Assembly (NCBI GenBank): GCA_002794775.1
Contig: NBAY01000048.1
Span: 186,001-250,000 of the forward strand
Direction: 5' to 3'
Length of the DNA stretch: 64,000 nt
DNA from: Porodaedalea pini
Taxonomy: Eukaryota > Basidiomycota > Agaricomycetes > Hymenochaetales > Hymenochaetaceae
The position numbers and the translations under genes were made by a program. Every line of letters begins with the position of its first letter. Within the stretch, counting starts at the first letter, position 1. Under the pieces are notes generated by a model. That model saw only the letters and a program-made list of their open reading frames with translations, was not told where the DNA came from and ran no database searches. Below, one piece after another: positions 39,100-52,200 of the stretch.

Positions 39100-41703
39100 A
39101 TGATGAAGAGGGGACATCTTGTTGACTCTCCGTCAACGCTGACCGGCACAGAACACAAGTCGAAGAAACTCAAGGCCTCAGTGTCACCGAGTCTGGCCGA
39201 GACAAATGAAGGACCCACGGACGTCGATGGCGATGGACATGAGTGGTCAGCAGTGCAAAAGCGTAATTTCAAGGTAGCTTGTAAGTGACTGGAGCTCAGA
39301 GTACTATGAGTGCATTGACAACGATGCCTAGCTTTACCAGCTCGACCAGACGTTAGTGCTTCGAACGCCTTCTCTAGTCTGCTGCAGTTAGGGGAGAAGA
39401 AGGTGGCTGTTGATGGCGAGTGGTCAAAGGTGGAGAAAAGGAAGGCCAAAAAAGCTCGGAAAGCAGAAGAGAAATCGAAAGTACGTACTTCTGTGCTATG
39501 GATCTTCGACCTACTGATTTCGCGTCAGAATTCTCCGCCACGATTTTTCTATGTGAACAATGAGATTATCAAGCGAAGAGAAGCTGTCACCATAGGTGTG
39601 AGGCTTCCGATTTGTTTGTTTTGATTGGTTTTCATTTCGCTCGAATAGGACATTCGAGATCTCATTTTGCATCTGCTTGGAGAAGCTGCACCTCAACCAT
39701 GGTTAAAAGTTGAAGTAAGTGCAGATATTTGTTCTGTTACTTATGCTCTAATTGTTCAACCAAGAATCGACAAGCAATCGAGAAGGTTGTGGTCCTCTTC
39801 GTCCCAGGTATTCTTCCTGAACACTTGAGAATAAACACCCAACCTACGAACGCAACAACCAACCCAAATCTCCCTGTTTCCATCCCTCTCCCTCCTTGTG
39901 ATTTGAATGCGCCGCTCCAAGGAAAGCCTGTGGTCGTGAAAACTCTGTTCGGCGGAACGAAGGAGATTATCCCTGATACTAAAAACGATGATGGTCCGAA
40001 GCTCCCTTTCATCGCACGTACCTTCAGCCACGCTTGCCCGACCCGTGCACCTGGCGATTCTTTCCGCATGCATAGTGTGCTTGGTGCATTCTTCCAGGGT
40101 CCTGTCAGCGCCGAGGAGCGGAAGCGGCGCACAGTAGCATTGCTGAAGGGTGCGTGTTCTGCTTTCTAGAAGACTAAATTTTTGAGCTAATATGATCTTC
40201 TGAGATAGCTGGCAAAGACATAAACACGGATGACCCTTTGCGTTATGTGCTAACACCAGCGCAGATGCTTGATAACGAGTATCCACTACCAACATACATG
40301 AAAGATGCTTCAGTGGGTCTTGAAGCAGGCTCGTCCGCCTTGAGTGAAGAGGGGTGGGAGGAGACGCCAAAGCCAGCAGATAGTGAAACAGGGACTGCGG
40401 AGGTCCTCGCAGTTGATTGTGAGATGGTAAATTGACTTCTCATGTGCTCTGAGTTTTCGCTGACTGTCAACAGTGTCTCACGGAGGATGGGAAGGAACTC
40501 ACCCGTGTCTGTGCTATTGAGTTCGTGAGCGGGAAGGTCCTGCTCGACCGATTAGTAAAGCCACCCAAGCCTGTTCTCGATTATCTCACGAGGCAAGTCA
40601 GTGCAATCGTTGTCTGTGAAAATGTGATGCTGACGACCAATTTCCAGATGGTCTGGTATAACCGAAGAATCTCTTCGTGATACTAAAACTACCCTTCCAA
40701 CTGCTCGAAATGAACTTACCGATCTGCTCTCCGCGTCACGCGCTAGAACCGGTAGGACGCCCATCTTACTCGGCCACTCCCTCGAATCCGATTTGCGCGC
40801 ACTTAAGCTCGCGCATAGCCGTTGTATCGATACTGCTCTACTTTACCATCACCCGCGTGGACGGCCATTGAAACCAGGTCTTGCTTGGCTCACGAAAAAA
40901 TGGTGTGATCGAGAGATCCAGAACCGTGGCGAAGGTGGACACGACGCAGAGGAGGACGCACGAGCCTGCATTGAGCTTCTGCAGCGCAAGATACAAGGCG
41001 GACCCTCTTTCGGCGAGTACAAAACGACGACGGAGTGCGAGAGCGTTTTTGAACGGTTAAGACGGTCGATTCGGGGGAGTGCGTCAGGAGAGCCTGGAAG
41101 TGGAGCGGGTGCGAAGCTCAAGACCGCGGTAGTGGATCGTGGAAACCCTGCAACTTGGCATGGTGCGGGAGCAGGACGCTGCGTCGCGTGTACAAGCGAT
41201 GAAGAAGTCACAAAGGGGATTCTGCAGTGTGTTGAGGACAGCGAATTTATTTGGGCCCGCCTCAGTGGTCTTGCGGAAGCGCAGAATTGTAAGCATTCCG
41301 TCCTCCAGAAAGCACGACTGCTATATTGACTTTATTCTCAGGGCTGCAGCAGAAATCCAATGTCGAAGGTTCCACTCAAGCTGCCCCTCCTGAGGCAGAC
41401 ACAGCCGCAGTGGAGACTACGCTCAAGGCGCTGAATTCGCATTTGTCTGTCATCCACGCATCGCTCCCGCCGCGCACGGCATTCGTGGTTTTCACCGGTC
41501 ATGCTGACCCACGGACCATGGTAGCCTTGCAGGCACGCAAAAATGCATTCGAGAATGCATTGCGGGCCTCGCAGGGTAGCTCAAGCCAAGGCGGGAAAGT
41601 GGGAAGCGTGCCAGGGGCGTGCGCTGGACGACGGGTGATGCTCGCGACTTGGAGGAGGCTGTCGAGCGTGCACGCCGGGGGTTGTTGTTCTTGTCTTTGA
41701 AGT
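39100..41703 (+). CDS. Rex1/Rnh70-type 3'-5' RNA exonuclease
   Basis: A multi-exon gene (39100-39280, 39332-39480, 39649-39714, 39775 onward). The C-terminal half has the DEDDh exonuclease core: LAVDCEM (first D and E), LGHSLESDLRALK (second D), and GGHDAEEDARACIELL (H and last D). PTARNELTDLL and KPGLAWLTKKWC fit the Rex1 family, which trims 5S rRNA, 5.8S rRNA and tRNA 3' ends in the nucleus. A Lys-rich N-terminal region (KRKAKKARKAEEK) could be a nuclear signal. The intron at 40593-40647 has a GC donor (AG|GCAAGT). Near 41600 the frame seems to slip by one base: the expected GVRWTTGDARDLEEAVERAR tail is in another frame, ending at 41703. Confidence 0.87.
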
Positions 41704-42020
41704 GATCTGGGTAGAGTGTCATGTATTGGATCTGTTTCATTTCGTGCATTCTGGCGCATTCTATGCCAGCAACTCATCCTCGTCTCTGTCAATATTAATG
41801 TGTGAACAATCGAAACTCTAATTTAGGTTGACTCCTTAAATGGCAACTCCTACATTACACGTTTCATCAAATTGATTTGGCTCCGGTCCATTCAGTTCCT
41901 TTTTTCAACTGAGGCGTCATGTGAAAGGAGCCTGTGACTTTTCTACCTACTTGTTCTCCAGGAATAAACTGTTCGTGCCGGGACCATGCTGGGGCTGCCC
42001 TCGCTCACTTTTCGACCACG
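41704..42020. other. Intergenic, transporter promoter
   Basis: 317 bp between the exonuclease 3' end and the transporter start; nothing else seen. Confidence 0.5.
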
Positions 42021-44447
42021 ATGAGCACCGTCAAGCGCAGAAGCGGCTCTGAAAAGGATGACTTCGACACAAAGCAAGACAATGAGGTGGAGGAGGCAAG
42101 AGACTCTGGCCTGGATAGCTCATCCATCAATGGTGCCGAAAAAAGTCTAGTGATCTCTGACGAAGAGCGGAAGCTGGTCAGGAAGCTTGATGGGCGTATA
42201 CTGCCGATCGCCTGCTTGATGTATCTCTTTGCCTGTACGTTGTTGCAATAACAAAACTCGAAACTGTCGCCTGATCTAATGACATACTTTACTGGAACTT
42301 GCTTATAGTTTTGGACCGATCGAACCTGGGTAATGCACGTCTTCAAGGACTTCCGCAAGATGCTCTCCACGGTGACCCGACAGGCACTCTGTATGATTGG
42401 GTCAACTCCGCCTTCTTTTTCTCCTATGTACGTTATTCTCAGCATCAAAGCATTCTGCTTATGATGGAAATTTACTTAATCTAATTTATATGTAGATACT
42501 GTGTCAAGTCCCCGCCTCCGTGGCATCAAAGCTCTTCCCGCCCCGCTTATGGCTCGGCGCGGCGGCTATTGGGTGGGGCGTATGCTCAACACTCATGGTC
42601 AGTCCGAATTCTTGATTGTAGAAAGATCCCCTCAGGGTTACACAATGTTGAACAATCAAATGGCAGTCGACCGGATTTAATTTCGCCGGCCTCTTGGTCG
42701 CTCGGATTGGCCTCGGAGTCTTTGAGGCTGGCTTCGGACCTGGCATTCCTCTTTACCTATGTTCGTCCTCACAATTGTGCACCGAGGCCGATTATTAAGA
42801 CATCTCCTCTAGCATACTTTTACACCAAACACGAAATGGGTCTACGCATGGCGTATTGGTTTGGCTTCGCTGCGGTCGCAGGCGCATTCGGTGGACTTGT
42901 CGCGTTCGGGATCCAGCATGCACATGCGGCTGTTGCAAACTGGCGCCTCCTGTTCATAGTAGAGGTGAGGTATACACACGACTAAAGCCAGCTCTTTCTC
43001 TGAAACTGGCTTTCTTTTAATGTATAGGGTATACCGGCGGTGATGATGGGCTTCGTTGCCCTCTTTTTTCTTCCTGATAGACCGGAGATGACTCGTTTCT
43101 TGAACGAAGACGAGCGGAAGATCGCGATTGAGCGTATGAATCGCGCAATCAGCGGGGATGTCGGACTCGTGGTTAACAAATGTGCGGCTTTCTTTTCAAG
43201 TACGGCTTTCAAGAGCATATAAATCAATGTTGAACTTTTCTAGCTCACGTTTGGGCTGCTTTGAAAGACTGGCGGGTACGCGCATGCTTTCTCACCCCTT
43301 TCTGCCAATTTATCTGACTAAAATATACGGTCTGGCACAGGTACATACCGGCGGCGTGATTTATTTCGGTCTCAACTGCGCTCTTGCGTCCATTTCGGCT
43401 TTCCTTCCGACTATCATCAAGACGTTTGGTTTCAGTGCGTCGATTTCATCGTTAAATTCTTGCACGCAACTGACCGAAACGGTATAGCAAATGCAATTGC
43501 TCAATTACTGACGGTCCCCCCTTATGCGGTCGCCGCGATTGTGCTCACGATGACCTCGTATGCCTCCGATCGTGCCCAGCATCGGGGTTTTTTCATGGCG
43601 GGTGCGAGCGCAGTCGGTGGGATCGGATATCTGTAAGTGGGAAAATTACTTTCACTGCTTTCGAGTCTCAGTTGTACATGATCATGCGCTGAGCTCAATT
43701 ATCACTTAGGATTCTCCTTACCGTGAAGACGAATGTGCATGCGCGCTACTTCGCCGTCTTCTGCATCACAAGTGGGACGTATACGACCATTGGACTTATC
43801 ATCGCGTGGTGTTCGTGTATTTGTTTCCGTCAGAAGTAAAGGGTAGTCAACTGAGTTCATTCTTGATACGCAGACGCACACAATCTCGGTTCGGAGACGA
43901 AGCGTGCGACAGGGATTCCGATGTTCATGGCCATTGGACAATGCGGGAGCGTCCTCGGATCACATATATACCCCTCCACAGAGGGACCGCAATACATGTT
44001 CGTTCTTGGTGGACCTCACGCGATTATGCTCGCCTTGCTCACACTTAATAATTATTTTTTGATTACAGAAAAGGATTCGCTAGTGAGCTATAATGCGGAC
44101 TAATCAATCTGAAGTGGAATCTGAATGAACGTCTGTAAAAAGTAACTTGTGCACTCGAGTTTCTTGCTGCGATCTGCGCGCTTATCCTGTCGGTAAGTCC
44201 GCTCTTTATCATAGTAACTTGTGTCTGAGCGAGCTTCTGATCAACTATGTATGCGCTCTGACAGTTCTCATATTTTTCGGACAACCGTCGTCGTGACCGC
44301 CTGCACGGAAGGCCGGAACCAGAAGCGAAGGTCGACACAAGCGAGCTGGCAGACAAGGTATGTTGAGTACGCTAGTCTAGAAATATATTAGCTGACGTCT
44401 TGTGTAAACCATTCTTGCAGGCGCCCATGTTCAGATACCTGACATGA
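42021..44447 (+). CDS. MFS transporter, Dal5-like anion:cation symporter
   Basis: About a dozen exons from MSTVKRRSGSEKDD at 42021 to APMFRYLT at 44447. A charged cytosolic N-terminus is followed by KLDGRILPIACLMYLF, FLDRSNLGNARLQG and ASVASKLFPPRLWLG. These are the TM1/TM2 signatures of the allantoate-permease family. Later segments: FAGLLVARIGLGVFEAGFGP, TKHEMGLRMAYWFGFA, FLPDRPEMTRFLNEDER (central loop), VPPYAVAAIVLTMTSYASDR and the tail NRRRDRLHGRPEPEA. Predicted plasma-membrane importer of organic anions, vitamins or nitrogen compounds; the substrate cannot be read. Splice sites keep the frame open throughout. I see no upstream regulatory motif I can name. Confidence 0.86.
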
Positions 44448-44897
44448 AGTACTGTCGATGAATCGGTGACCTGGAGGATTGGTTCGGTAGAAATTGAGGG
44501 TCTGTAGTATCTATTCTTGATAGCGACAGAATGGCATGTAACTTCCCTATGATGAATTCAGAAACAAACTGTATTTGATAGTCTGGTTTATACAAGATAT
44601 TCATGCGCATCTTACTGGGCTGAAGAGCGAGAATATGTCATTTGTTCGTGTTTGCTCATGAGCTACATAGAGTTCAGTGCGTATGTAGGATATATCTCGG
44701 ACAGCAATCACTCGGAGGTCCGGACAGAGGTTAAGCTGTTCACGGAAGGACCTATCTCAATGTATTGCAGAATGACAGTCCTACTGCTGGAGAAATCAAA
44801 CTACAAAGGTACGTGGACACTCGCGCTCTCTCTCTTGCTCAATCAATTGCAAAGTCAAATTTAAAACATAACCGAGATACAATACGTCTAAACCAAG
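44448..44897. other. Intergenic
   Basis: 450 bp between the convergent transporter and kinase copy D; no feature recognised. Confidence 0.5.
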
Positions 44898-46110
44898 CTA
44901 GTTCTTTCTGGCGTAGAAGAAATTTTTCAGAATATGAAAGCCTTGTGCAGTAGTTTTGTCATCCACCGTACTCAAGATAGAAGCCATATCAGCACGTCCC
45001 GCTGGATCGTGGATCCAGCAAAGCTGGCAAACGTCCCAAAGAATATCCCTCACTACGAGCCGGTCCGAAGCTTGAGGGTCCGAAGGTGGAGGGAAAGAGG
45101 ATAGTTCATGCCTTGTGATGGCCACGAATACCTGTCCCTCTGGGAGATGCTCATAAGGACGTTTCCGGAACAGTAATTCCTTCAATCGATATCTTAAGTC
45201 AACTCTGTTGCAGAGTTCGATCCACAGATATTCCTTACATATATAGTCGTGCTGAAAGTCCACACGTCGGTTTCCTTCGTATTGCGAACTGAATCGCCAG
45301 GTTGGGGCAGAGCAAGGAGCTCATAAGCCAGATATCGAGATGTGCCTTCGATGCCGGTACTGAGTTTTGCTAAACTTCGGCTCGCCTTGATCATGCGAGA
45401 ACATCCAAAATCGCAGATATGTGCATCACCCGAGCTTGAAACAAGGACATTATCCTGGGTAAAAATTAGACAAGCCTGGGGAGCGGGAGTGCAAAATCAT
45501 TTGAGCGTACTGATTTCATATCTGAATGGACTACATCATTTTCATGCAAATAGGCGAGGCCTCGAGCAATGCCACGAACCTTCGCCGCCAGGTCAGATAA
45601 CGTCATAAAAGTAAGGATAATGCACGTACCAAACGCGTCGGGTTGCAGTCTGGATTTGATTTGACATAAGACCAAGCCGATCCCATATTCATCCATTCCG
45701 ACACAAGCACTGGGTACCCAAATCTGCTGTCAAAAGCAAAGCCCAGTAGCGGAAGGATATTGACATCCTTCAACTTTTGACCATACATATATCTCCTTTT
45801 CAAAAAGCTGGGAAACGACCGTCAAACCGAGAGGTCATAAACTAAGCAACGCGGAGGTACATACAAGTTTAATATTTTCCTTTAGATAGAAGCGGAGCCG
45901 TTTGAGGGCCACATTGAGCTTTCTCCGATCCGCAAAGGTACATTGCCCTTTACAGATGTCTCCATAAGCTCCCCCGCCGACGATTCTGTTCTCCTTGAAG
46001 ACGACTTGCTCTGAAAGATCAAGGTGGCTGAGTTCTGCGAGTATGCTAGGAGCAACGTCTTGCAGTGGATCGGGTCTGCTATTGACACTTCGTCATCAGA
46101 ATTTGGGTAC
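44898..46110 (-). pseudogene. TKL-like kinase copy D, without WD40
   Basis: Contains LAELSHLDLSE, glycine loop GGGAYGDI, ALKRLRFYL, NILPLLGFAFDS, LVSEWMNMGSAW, VVHSDMKS, HICDFGCSRM, ETDVWTFSTTIY and C-lobe CWIHDPAGRADMASILSTVDD, ending shortly after at 44898. No WD40 follows. Two one-base frame problems are visible. Near 46060-46085 the acidic leader (SDDEVSIADP) is out of frame with the kinase. At about 45770 an extra A in an AAAA run separates EKEIYVWSK from LKDVNILP. Otherwise the domain is well kept and catalytic residues are present, so a very recent loss, or sequence errors, must be considered. The true start is not resolved. Confidence 0.8.
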
Positions 46111-47082
46111 ACAGTACTAGTAAGAGTCTGGTAAACGAGCATATAGTTATGAGCTGATGCAACGGCGTCTAGAACCTTCATGATTCCTTCACTCACCATG
46201 CATTCATGTCCAAGCCCCAGGCAGCGCTCGCAGTTTTCTTCAATTGTATCACGAACACACTGCGGCCCTATTAGTAAATCCCTAATTCAGAGTCCATCCA
46301 GGAAGCAGCGACACACTCTATAACGAGCATGACGGCATAAGTCGCACGGTGGAAGACGTATTACACGTCCTCGAGCATCTCCAAGGGCTTCTGGGGTCAT
46401 AACTTTCGTCCAGTCCACGGTGGTTATTTGAGAGTTCAGATAGAGACGCGTGAGTGATTTATGGGCGGGCTGTACATCGTGAGTTCAGGGACTATGATGC
46501 ATAGCTATCCTAAACATCGAACGAATGGCTGTGCTTTGGAGAAAGCCGGAATGAGCGCCTAATTGTATTGTAGAACCACAATTAAGCCGCATCTTGAACG
46601 AGCACACCAAGAAGGGCTTCCCACAGACACAGTCAAGACAGCGGGGAGGGTTCCTAACATCCTGAGTGTCCGGAATGCAGTCAAAGGCACTGTTAGTATT
46701 ACATCGGGCAGGCAACCAGCAAATCTTCAGAGTAGTTGCTATCCCCTTCTGTAGTGAGAGTAATAATTTAAATAGAAGACGTGGGAAATAGTGGGTCGGC
46801 CGAGAGTCACGTTCTCAAATTGAAGCGGAGCTCGAAAATGTTTGCTGGCGATCAGCGGCAGGGCGCGTCGTCCTCGCACGTCGCCCCCGACTTCGTCTTC
46901 CTTCCTTCCCATCGTCCTCACCGACCCTATCCTCGTCCTCGTCGTCGCCGTTGCCAGCACTCGCTGTGGCCTCGTCGCTCTCAAATTTGCTCTCATCATC
47001 TAGACATCATTCTTCTCCGTGAGTCATATTGCGTATGCGTACACACGCGACGCTAAGCGCCTGACAAATTTTTAGGTTCATA
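46111..47082. other. Intergenic and 5' leader of the G3BP-like gene
   Basis: No gene is recognised to about 46780. 47021-47075 (GTGAGTCAT ... TTTTTAG) looks like a 5' UTR intron directly upstream of the next start codon. Confidence 0.5.
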
Positions 47083-48630
47083 ATGTCTGCCAACTCTGCC
47101 TCGCCTGCGCCTGTGTCCAGCTCGACCAGCGCTACTCATCAAAATGTCGTGCCTTCTGAGGTCGGCTGGCAATTTGTTCCCCAGTACTATACATTCGTGA
47201 ATAAGCAGCCGAACCGCTTGCACTGTTTCTACACTAAAAAATCAACGTTCATTCACGGAACGGAGGGTGAGGATGGACGTCCGTGCTACGGTCAACAGGT
47301 ATGTTTTGATAAATAATATGAGCTGTCAAAATATAGTGACGCGTCGGTCCAGGAAATTCATCAGAAAATCCTGTCCATTGGGTTCCAGGACTGCAAAGTC
47401 TTCATTCACAGCGTAGATGCGCAGGCATCCACAGGGAATGGTATCATCATTCAGGTGATTGGCGAAATGTCTAACCGCGGCGAGGCCTGGCGCAAATTTG
47501 TCCAGACTTTCTTCCTTGCTGAGCAGCCAAACGGCTACTTCGTCCTCAACGACATCTTCCGCTTTCTCAAGGAAGAGTCCGTTGAGGACGATGAAGCCCC
47601 TGAAGTGGAGGAGCCGCAGCCCGAAGTAGCTCCTGCTGCCGCGACACATGTCGAACCTGAACCGCCGGTTGCAAACATTCCTGCGCCCGAGCCTACTCCT
47701 ATGGAAGAGCCTGTGCGCGAGCCGACGCCAGCGCCGGAGCCGGAGCCAACGCCTGTCGAGGAACCTACCAAACCTCAGCCTAATGGTTTGCGTCATGCTG
47801 AACCGGAGAAGGAACCAGAGCCTGTTGTTGAGCCTCCTGCCCCTCAGGAGCCCGTTCGCGAGCCGACACCGACGCCTACTTCCGCTCCAGCGCCTGCCCA
47901 GCCGTCTCCCTCGCCTTCACCTGCTGCTCCTGTTGTACAACCGCCGCCTGCTCCAGCTCCTGCTGTGGTGCAGCAGCAGCAGCCACCTCAGCAGCCCGCA
48001 CAGCCTGCTGCGCCTCCGGCGCCTAAGACATGGGCCAATCTAGCTGCCGCCAACTCCAAGAAGTGGGGTGCCGCCGTGGCGCAGGAGTCACGTGGGATGA
48101 GCGTCGAGGCCGCGGCAGCTTCACAGCCGCCTTCACGCAGTGCCACGAACACACCCGTCTCTGCTTCTGCTGCTACTGGTCCACGCCCCGGCGCTGGTCC
48201 AAAAAATGCACGTACGAATCATGCATTGTATCAGCAGGCGATGAGCGTTACCACACCGCACGTCTTCGTCAAGGGACTCATCGACCCGATCGAGAATGAG
48301 GATCTCGAAGCCTTGCTTGTGAAGTACGGTGGCAAGATTAAAGACATCGAGTTTGTACGCACTAGTGCATGCGCCTTCGTCGAATACGAAGATGTTGAGA
48401 GTGCGCGTCGCGCGATTGTCGCGAGCCTTAACATGGGGCAGGGTGGTGACGGCGGAATTTTCTATAGACCTGAGTCAGGCGAGAGCCTGCGTCTGATCGT
48501 CGAGACGAAGAAGGAGAGGGGTGAGAGGCCGCCGCCGCGTGGACGTGGGGGAATGCCGCCGCAAGGCGGCCGCGGTAACTTTAGGGGACGTGGCCGCGGA
48601 CGCGGTGCGCCTGCTGGCAAGCCGATGTAA
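47083..48630 (+). CDS. G3BP-like protein: NTF2 domain, RRM and RGG tail
   Basis: Exons 47083-47298 and 47353-48630 (54-nt intron) give 497 residues. An NTF2-like domain covers residues ~20-155: VGWQFVPQYYTFVNKQPNRL, FIHGTEGED, EIHQKILSIGFQDC, GEMSNRGEAWRKFVQTFFLA and GYFVLNDIFRF. A long Pro/Glu-rich linker follows, then an RRM (HVFVKGLIDPIENEDLEALL, GKIKDIEFVRTSACAFVEY) and a Gly/Arg-rich tail (GNFRGRGRGRGAP). This is the G3BP/yeast Bre5 layout. Such proteins bind RNA, join stress granules and, in yeast, partner the Ubp3 deubiquitinase. The frame is intact, with strongly codon-biased C/G third positions typical of a well-expressed gene. Confidence 0.92.
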
Positions 48631-49119
48631 TCCATCCTTGTCGAAAATGAAAGACTTTGGAAGGTGGGAGTGGTGTACAGCGGTTGTTGAAGGTGTTGAT
48701 GTTGGTGTTGGTCTTTTTATACGTTTTTTTTACTTTTTTTCTTTCTCATTCTTGTCTTCCACTGTCGACACTGCACTGTTGTTTGTTCCCTGGCTTTCGT
48801 ATCCTTTCCTCCTTCTCTCGCACATCGCTATCTATCCATTGCATCCTCACTTCACATCCTCTCTCTTACGACCTCCTTATGTGCTCACTTCACTCCGCCT
48901 CCCCGCCGCCTCATCCTACCGACCGTCCCCTCGGTTATGCTCACTTCTTGAATTTGTTTGCGCAACGTCTATGCTCTGCTCTTGTAGCTAAGTACATATG
49001 ATATTTGCCTATGCAATCCTACTTTTAAACTTCAAATCCAACGAACTGAACAGGATACGTCGATTTATTTCTCTTATGAACAAATTCTGCTATTAATATT
49101 CTTGAGGCATGTAAGTAAC

Positions 49120-49130
49120 GTGATCAGGAT
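49120..49130. repeat. LINE target-site duplication, left copy
   Basis: GTGATCAGGAT here is repeated exactly at 55411-55421 and brackets the LINE. Confidence 0.85.
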
Positions 49131-49276
49131 TTTATAATATCTGCTATCTACTACTAACAGACGCCCCACCGCACAAACGACGAAACAAGACAGACGAAAA
49201 ATACTACGTAGAGCTCAGAAGTAACCGGGGAGGTCGTTAACAGTGAGAAGAACGTAACGAGATATGGAGGGAGTAA

Positions 49277-52200
49277 CTAAAGGTAAAATGATGAGGGTAG
49301 ATCGGATAATACAGGCATACTGTCCGGAGGGCGACGGAATGAAAAGTAGGCGAATTTAAGCAGTAAAAGAAAATTATTTGGGCAAAACCAGTCCGAGAAG
49401 GCAAAAGGTAAGGAACGTTGATGAAAAAGGCCGTTTCTAACAAGTGCGAAGAAGGGACAACAATTAAGAATGTGACGGACATCATGTTTGATGCACGCTG
49501 GGTCCGGGCACCACAGTTGGAGGTTTCGATCATGCAAATCGAGCGTGTTCAACATCAAGTTGACAGCGCGTGATAGAACTGTGCGGTGTATCCTCTTCCT
49601 AGGGGAAAGCTTCAAGAACGGGCGTAGGGATCGCGTAGGGTGAAGGATAAACGAGGACGGCTCGAGAATAGAGTGGTGTCCCTGCAAGTTAATGATATTG
49701 GCTTTCCAGTCTCGAAGGAGGTCGAGATGTACTTGCGCCTTCAGATTGGGGAGCGATTCTGGTGTGGGCTTGGAGTGGTGGTTGGATGCGGCGTCCTTCA
49801 CCAATTTATCAGCCTTTGAATTGCCCAGTACTCCGCGATGTGAGGGGAGCCACTGGACCATGATATGGGAGGCCTCGTGCTGGAGGACGAGAAATATTCC
49901 GCATAAGCGGCGAAAGGTTATGATGAAATCCGCGTGTCGCTCATCGTTGGAGAAGATAAGCTCGATACAATTGAGAGAGTCCGAGACGATGTGGATGTGG
50001 ATAGGCATGAAGCATTTCACTAGTAGGGAGGATATACGGCGCATGGCTGCGATGAGCGCTTCCTGCTCCTCAAACAATATGTTCGAGTGAGAGTGCGCTG
50101 CTGAGGAAAAGACAGCTAGTTCTCGTTGATTGTGCATGATGACGAATCCATGGCCGCCTGTGTGGGAGCCATTGGCATCTGAAATGATAGAGCCGTCTGT
50201 GAAGATAAAGTATTGGTAAGGTGGGGGATGTAAAAAGAAGGAATTGAAATCGCAGATTGCTTTGTGTCATTGAGTAGGGGACGGAATAGGAGTCATAATA
50301 AGGCGTGAATGAATTGGAGTGAAAGTGGGGAGGGCACTGATTTTAGGGATCGAAATGCCGGGGAGGAGAGACGAAACAAGGTATTGATTAGGGGCAGGAT
50401 TATGTTTGGAATGAGAAATATATGAAAGAAGGAAATGTTGAGAAAGCGCTCGGATGAAAAGGGGAAGGGGTGGGCATGATAAGAGGGATTCAGCTATTGC
50501 CGAATTGATGTTTTTATGGAAAATTAAGTCGAAAAATTTGTTTTGTGTTTTTTGAAGAATAGAAAGATGCGAAGATTTGGGAAAGAGAACGGCGCCATAG
50601 ATGGCAACAGAACATATTAGACCGAAATAAAGGAGATGGGCATATTGAAGGTATGCACCGTTAGAGCAGTTGAAAAGAAAGTAATGTTGATGTAGAGTAG
50701 AAATGGCTTTGTTGGCCCAAGCCTCAAAATGAAGCTTGGGCGAAAGGTCATAAGAAAAAATGACGCCTAACCATGTGAGGTGGCGTGAAGGGTGGATGAC
50801 GCAGTTGTTGGGTAAAGACAAGGACGTGGTAGGTGATGAAGGAGAGTCTGTAAGAAAATGATGAAAAAGGGCATTAGCGACTTTAGAATGTGGAAGGATG
50901 TGAAGGAGTTCAATAGCGTCAGGATCAATGGATAACCCAAGGGAGTGAAATTGAAGTGAGAGAAATTGAAATTGGTTACGAAGGCGAACTAGATTGGTAC
51001 GAATGCTTAAAGAGCGTGCATAAAGGAGATGATCATCCATGTACGTGATCAAAGGGCGATCAGGACCGAAACGAGAATTATATGCCGTGATAACATCGGC
51101 CGCGGCGAAAATTGAAAGGAGGGGGGATAACGGGGATCCCTGCGGGACTCCACGGTTAGGTTTGATAAAAGGGGGAGAAAAGAAATTGTTGAAAGGAAAG
51201 GAAATGGGACGGTCTCTGAGCCAGACCAAAAGAACACGAATGAGATTGGGGTGAACGTTAGAATGAATGAGTTTATCGAGAAGACGATTATGAGAAATGT
51301 TATCGAAAAAACCTTGAATGTCAATAGTAAGGATGGAAGTGATAAGGAAACAGTGTCGCTGAGATAAACGGCTTGCTTTGTCGCTGCCACTAAAGATAAA
51401 GGGAGTGGTGAGAATAGTTGAAAGAAGGTCATAACAGGCAGTAAGAGAGGAGCGATGCTTCCGACACCCATGTTGAGCGTCTGGAAGTAAGTTATTAAGT
51501 TCGAAAAAAGGTTGAAGAAAATTGAAAAGAATGCGTTCGAATAATTTTCCGATGGTATCAACCAAGGTGATGGGACGAAACGCTCTGGGTACTGAAAAGT
51601 CAGAGCGCTTGGGTTTAGGGATGAAAGTAACGAGTGATGTTTTGAAGGATAAAGGGAAATGTCCAATTTTCAAACATAGAGAAAACAGATCAACAAAGAA
51701 TTGACCACGGTGCTCAATGAGGAGCTCCAAATGTTTATAAGAAATATGGTTGTTACCCGGGCTTGTTTCGTGATCGATGCCATGTAGAGCGGCATGTATG
51801 TCCGCCATTTCGATGGGGCGAAACTCGCGAAGGTCCGGAAGGGGGATGACCTCCGGAGACGACGTTAAGGGGGGGAAAAACGTTTCGCGAAATAGGGACG
51901 CTTTATCGAATTCCGTGGTCGTAAATAACCCATTAACCATGCGAAGTGCGCCGATGGGAGCGCGTCGACGCGCTGTGCCCAAGAATTGATTGCGCCAGAT
52001 GGAGTGCATATCAGATTTCTGCAGACGAGAGCCGAAGAATGCGTTTTTGGCTCGGGTAATCTCAGTGTCGAGACGTCTTTTAGAATCGGGTTGTGGGTTA
52101 CGGCAATGTTTGCGATAAAGTCTGGAACACGTTTCAGACCACCAGTTATTGGGGCCGAAGTACGAGCGGGGCTTTCGTTTTCGAGAAAAGAAGATCGCAA

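Noticed and set aside
47326..48434. Long open frames antisense to the G3BP-like gene
   Set aside because: They mirror GC-rich, Pro/Ala-rich codons of the real gene and show no domain.
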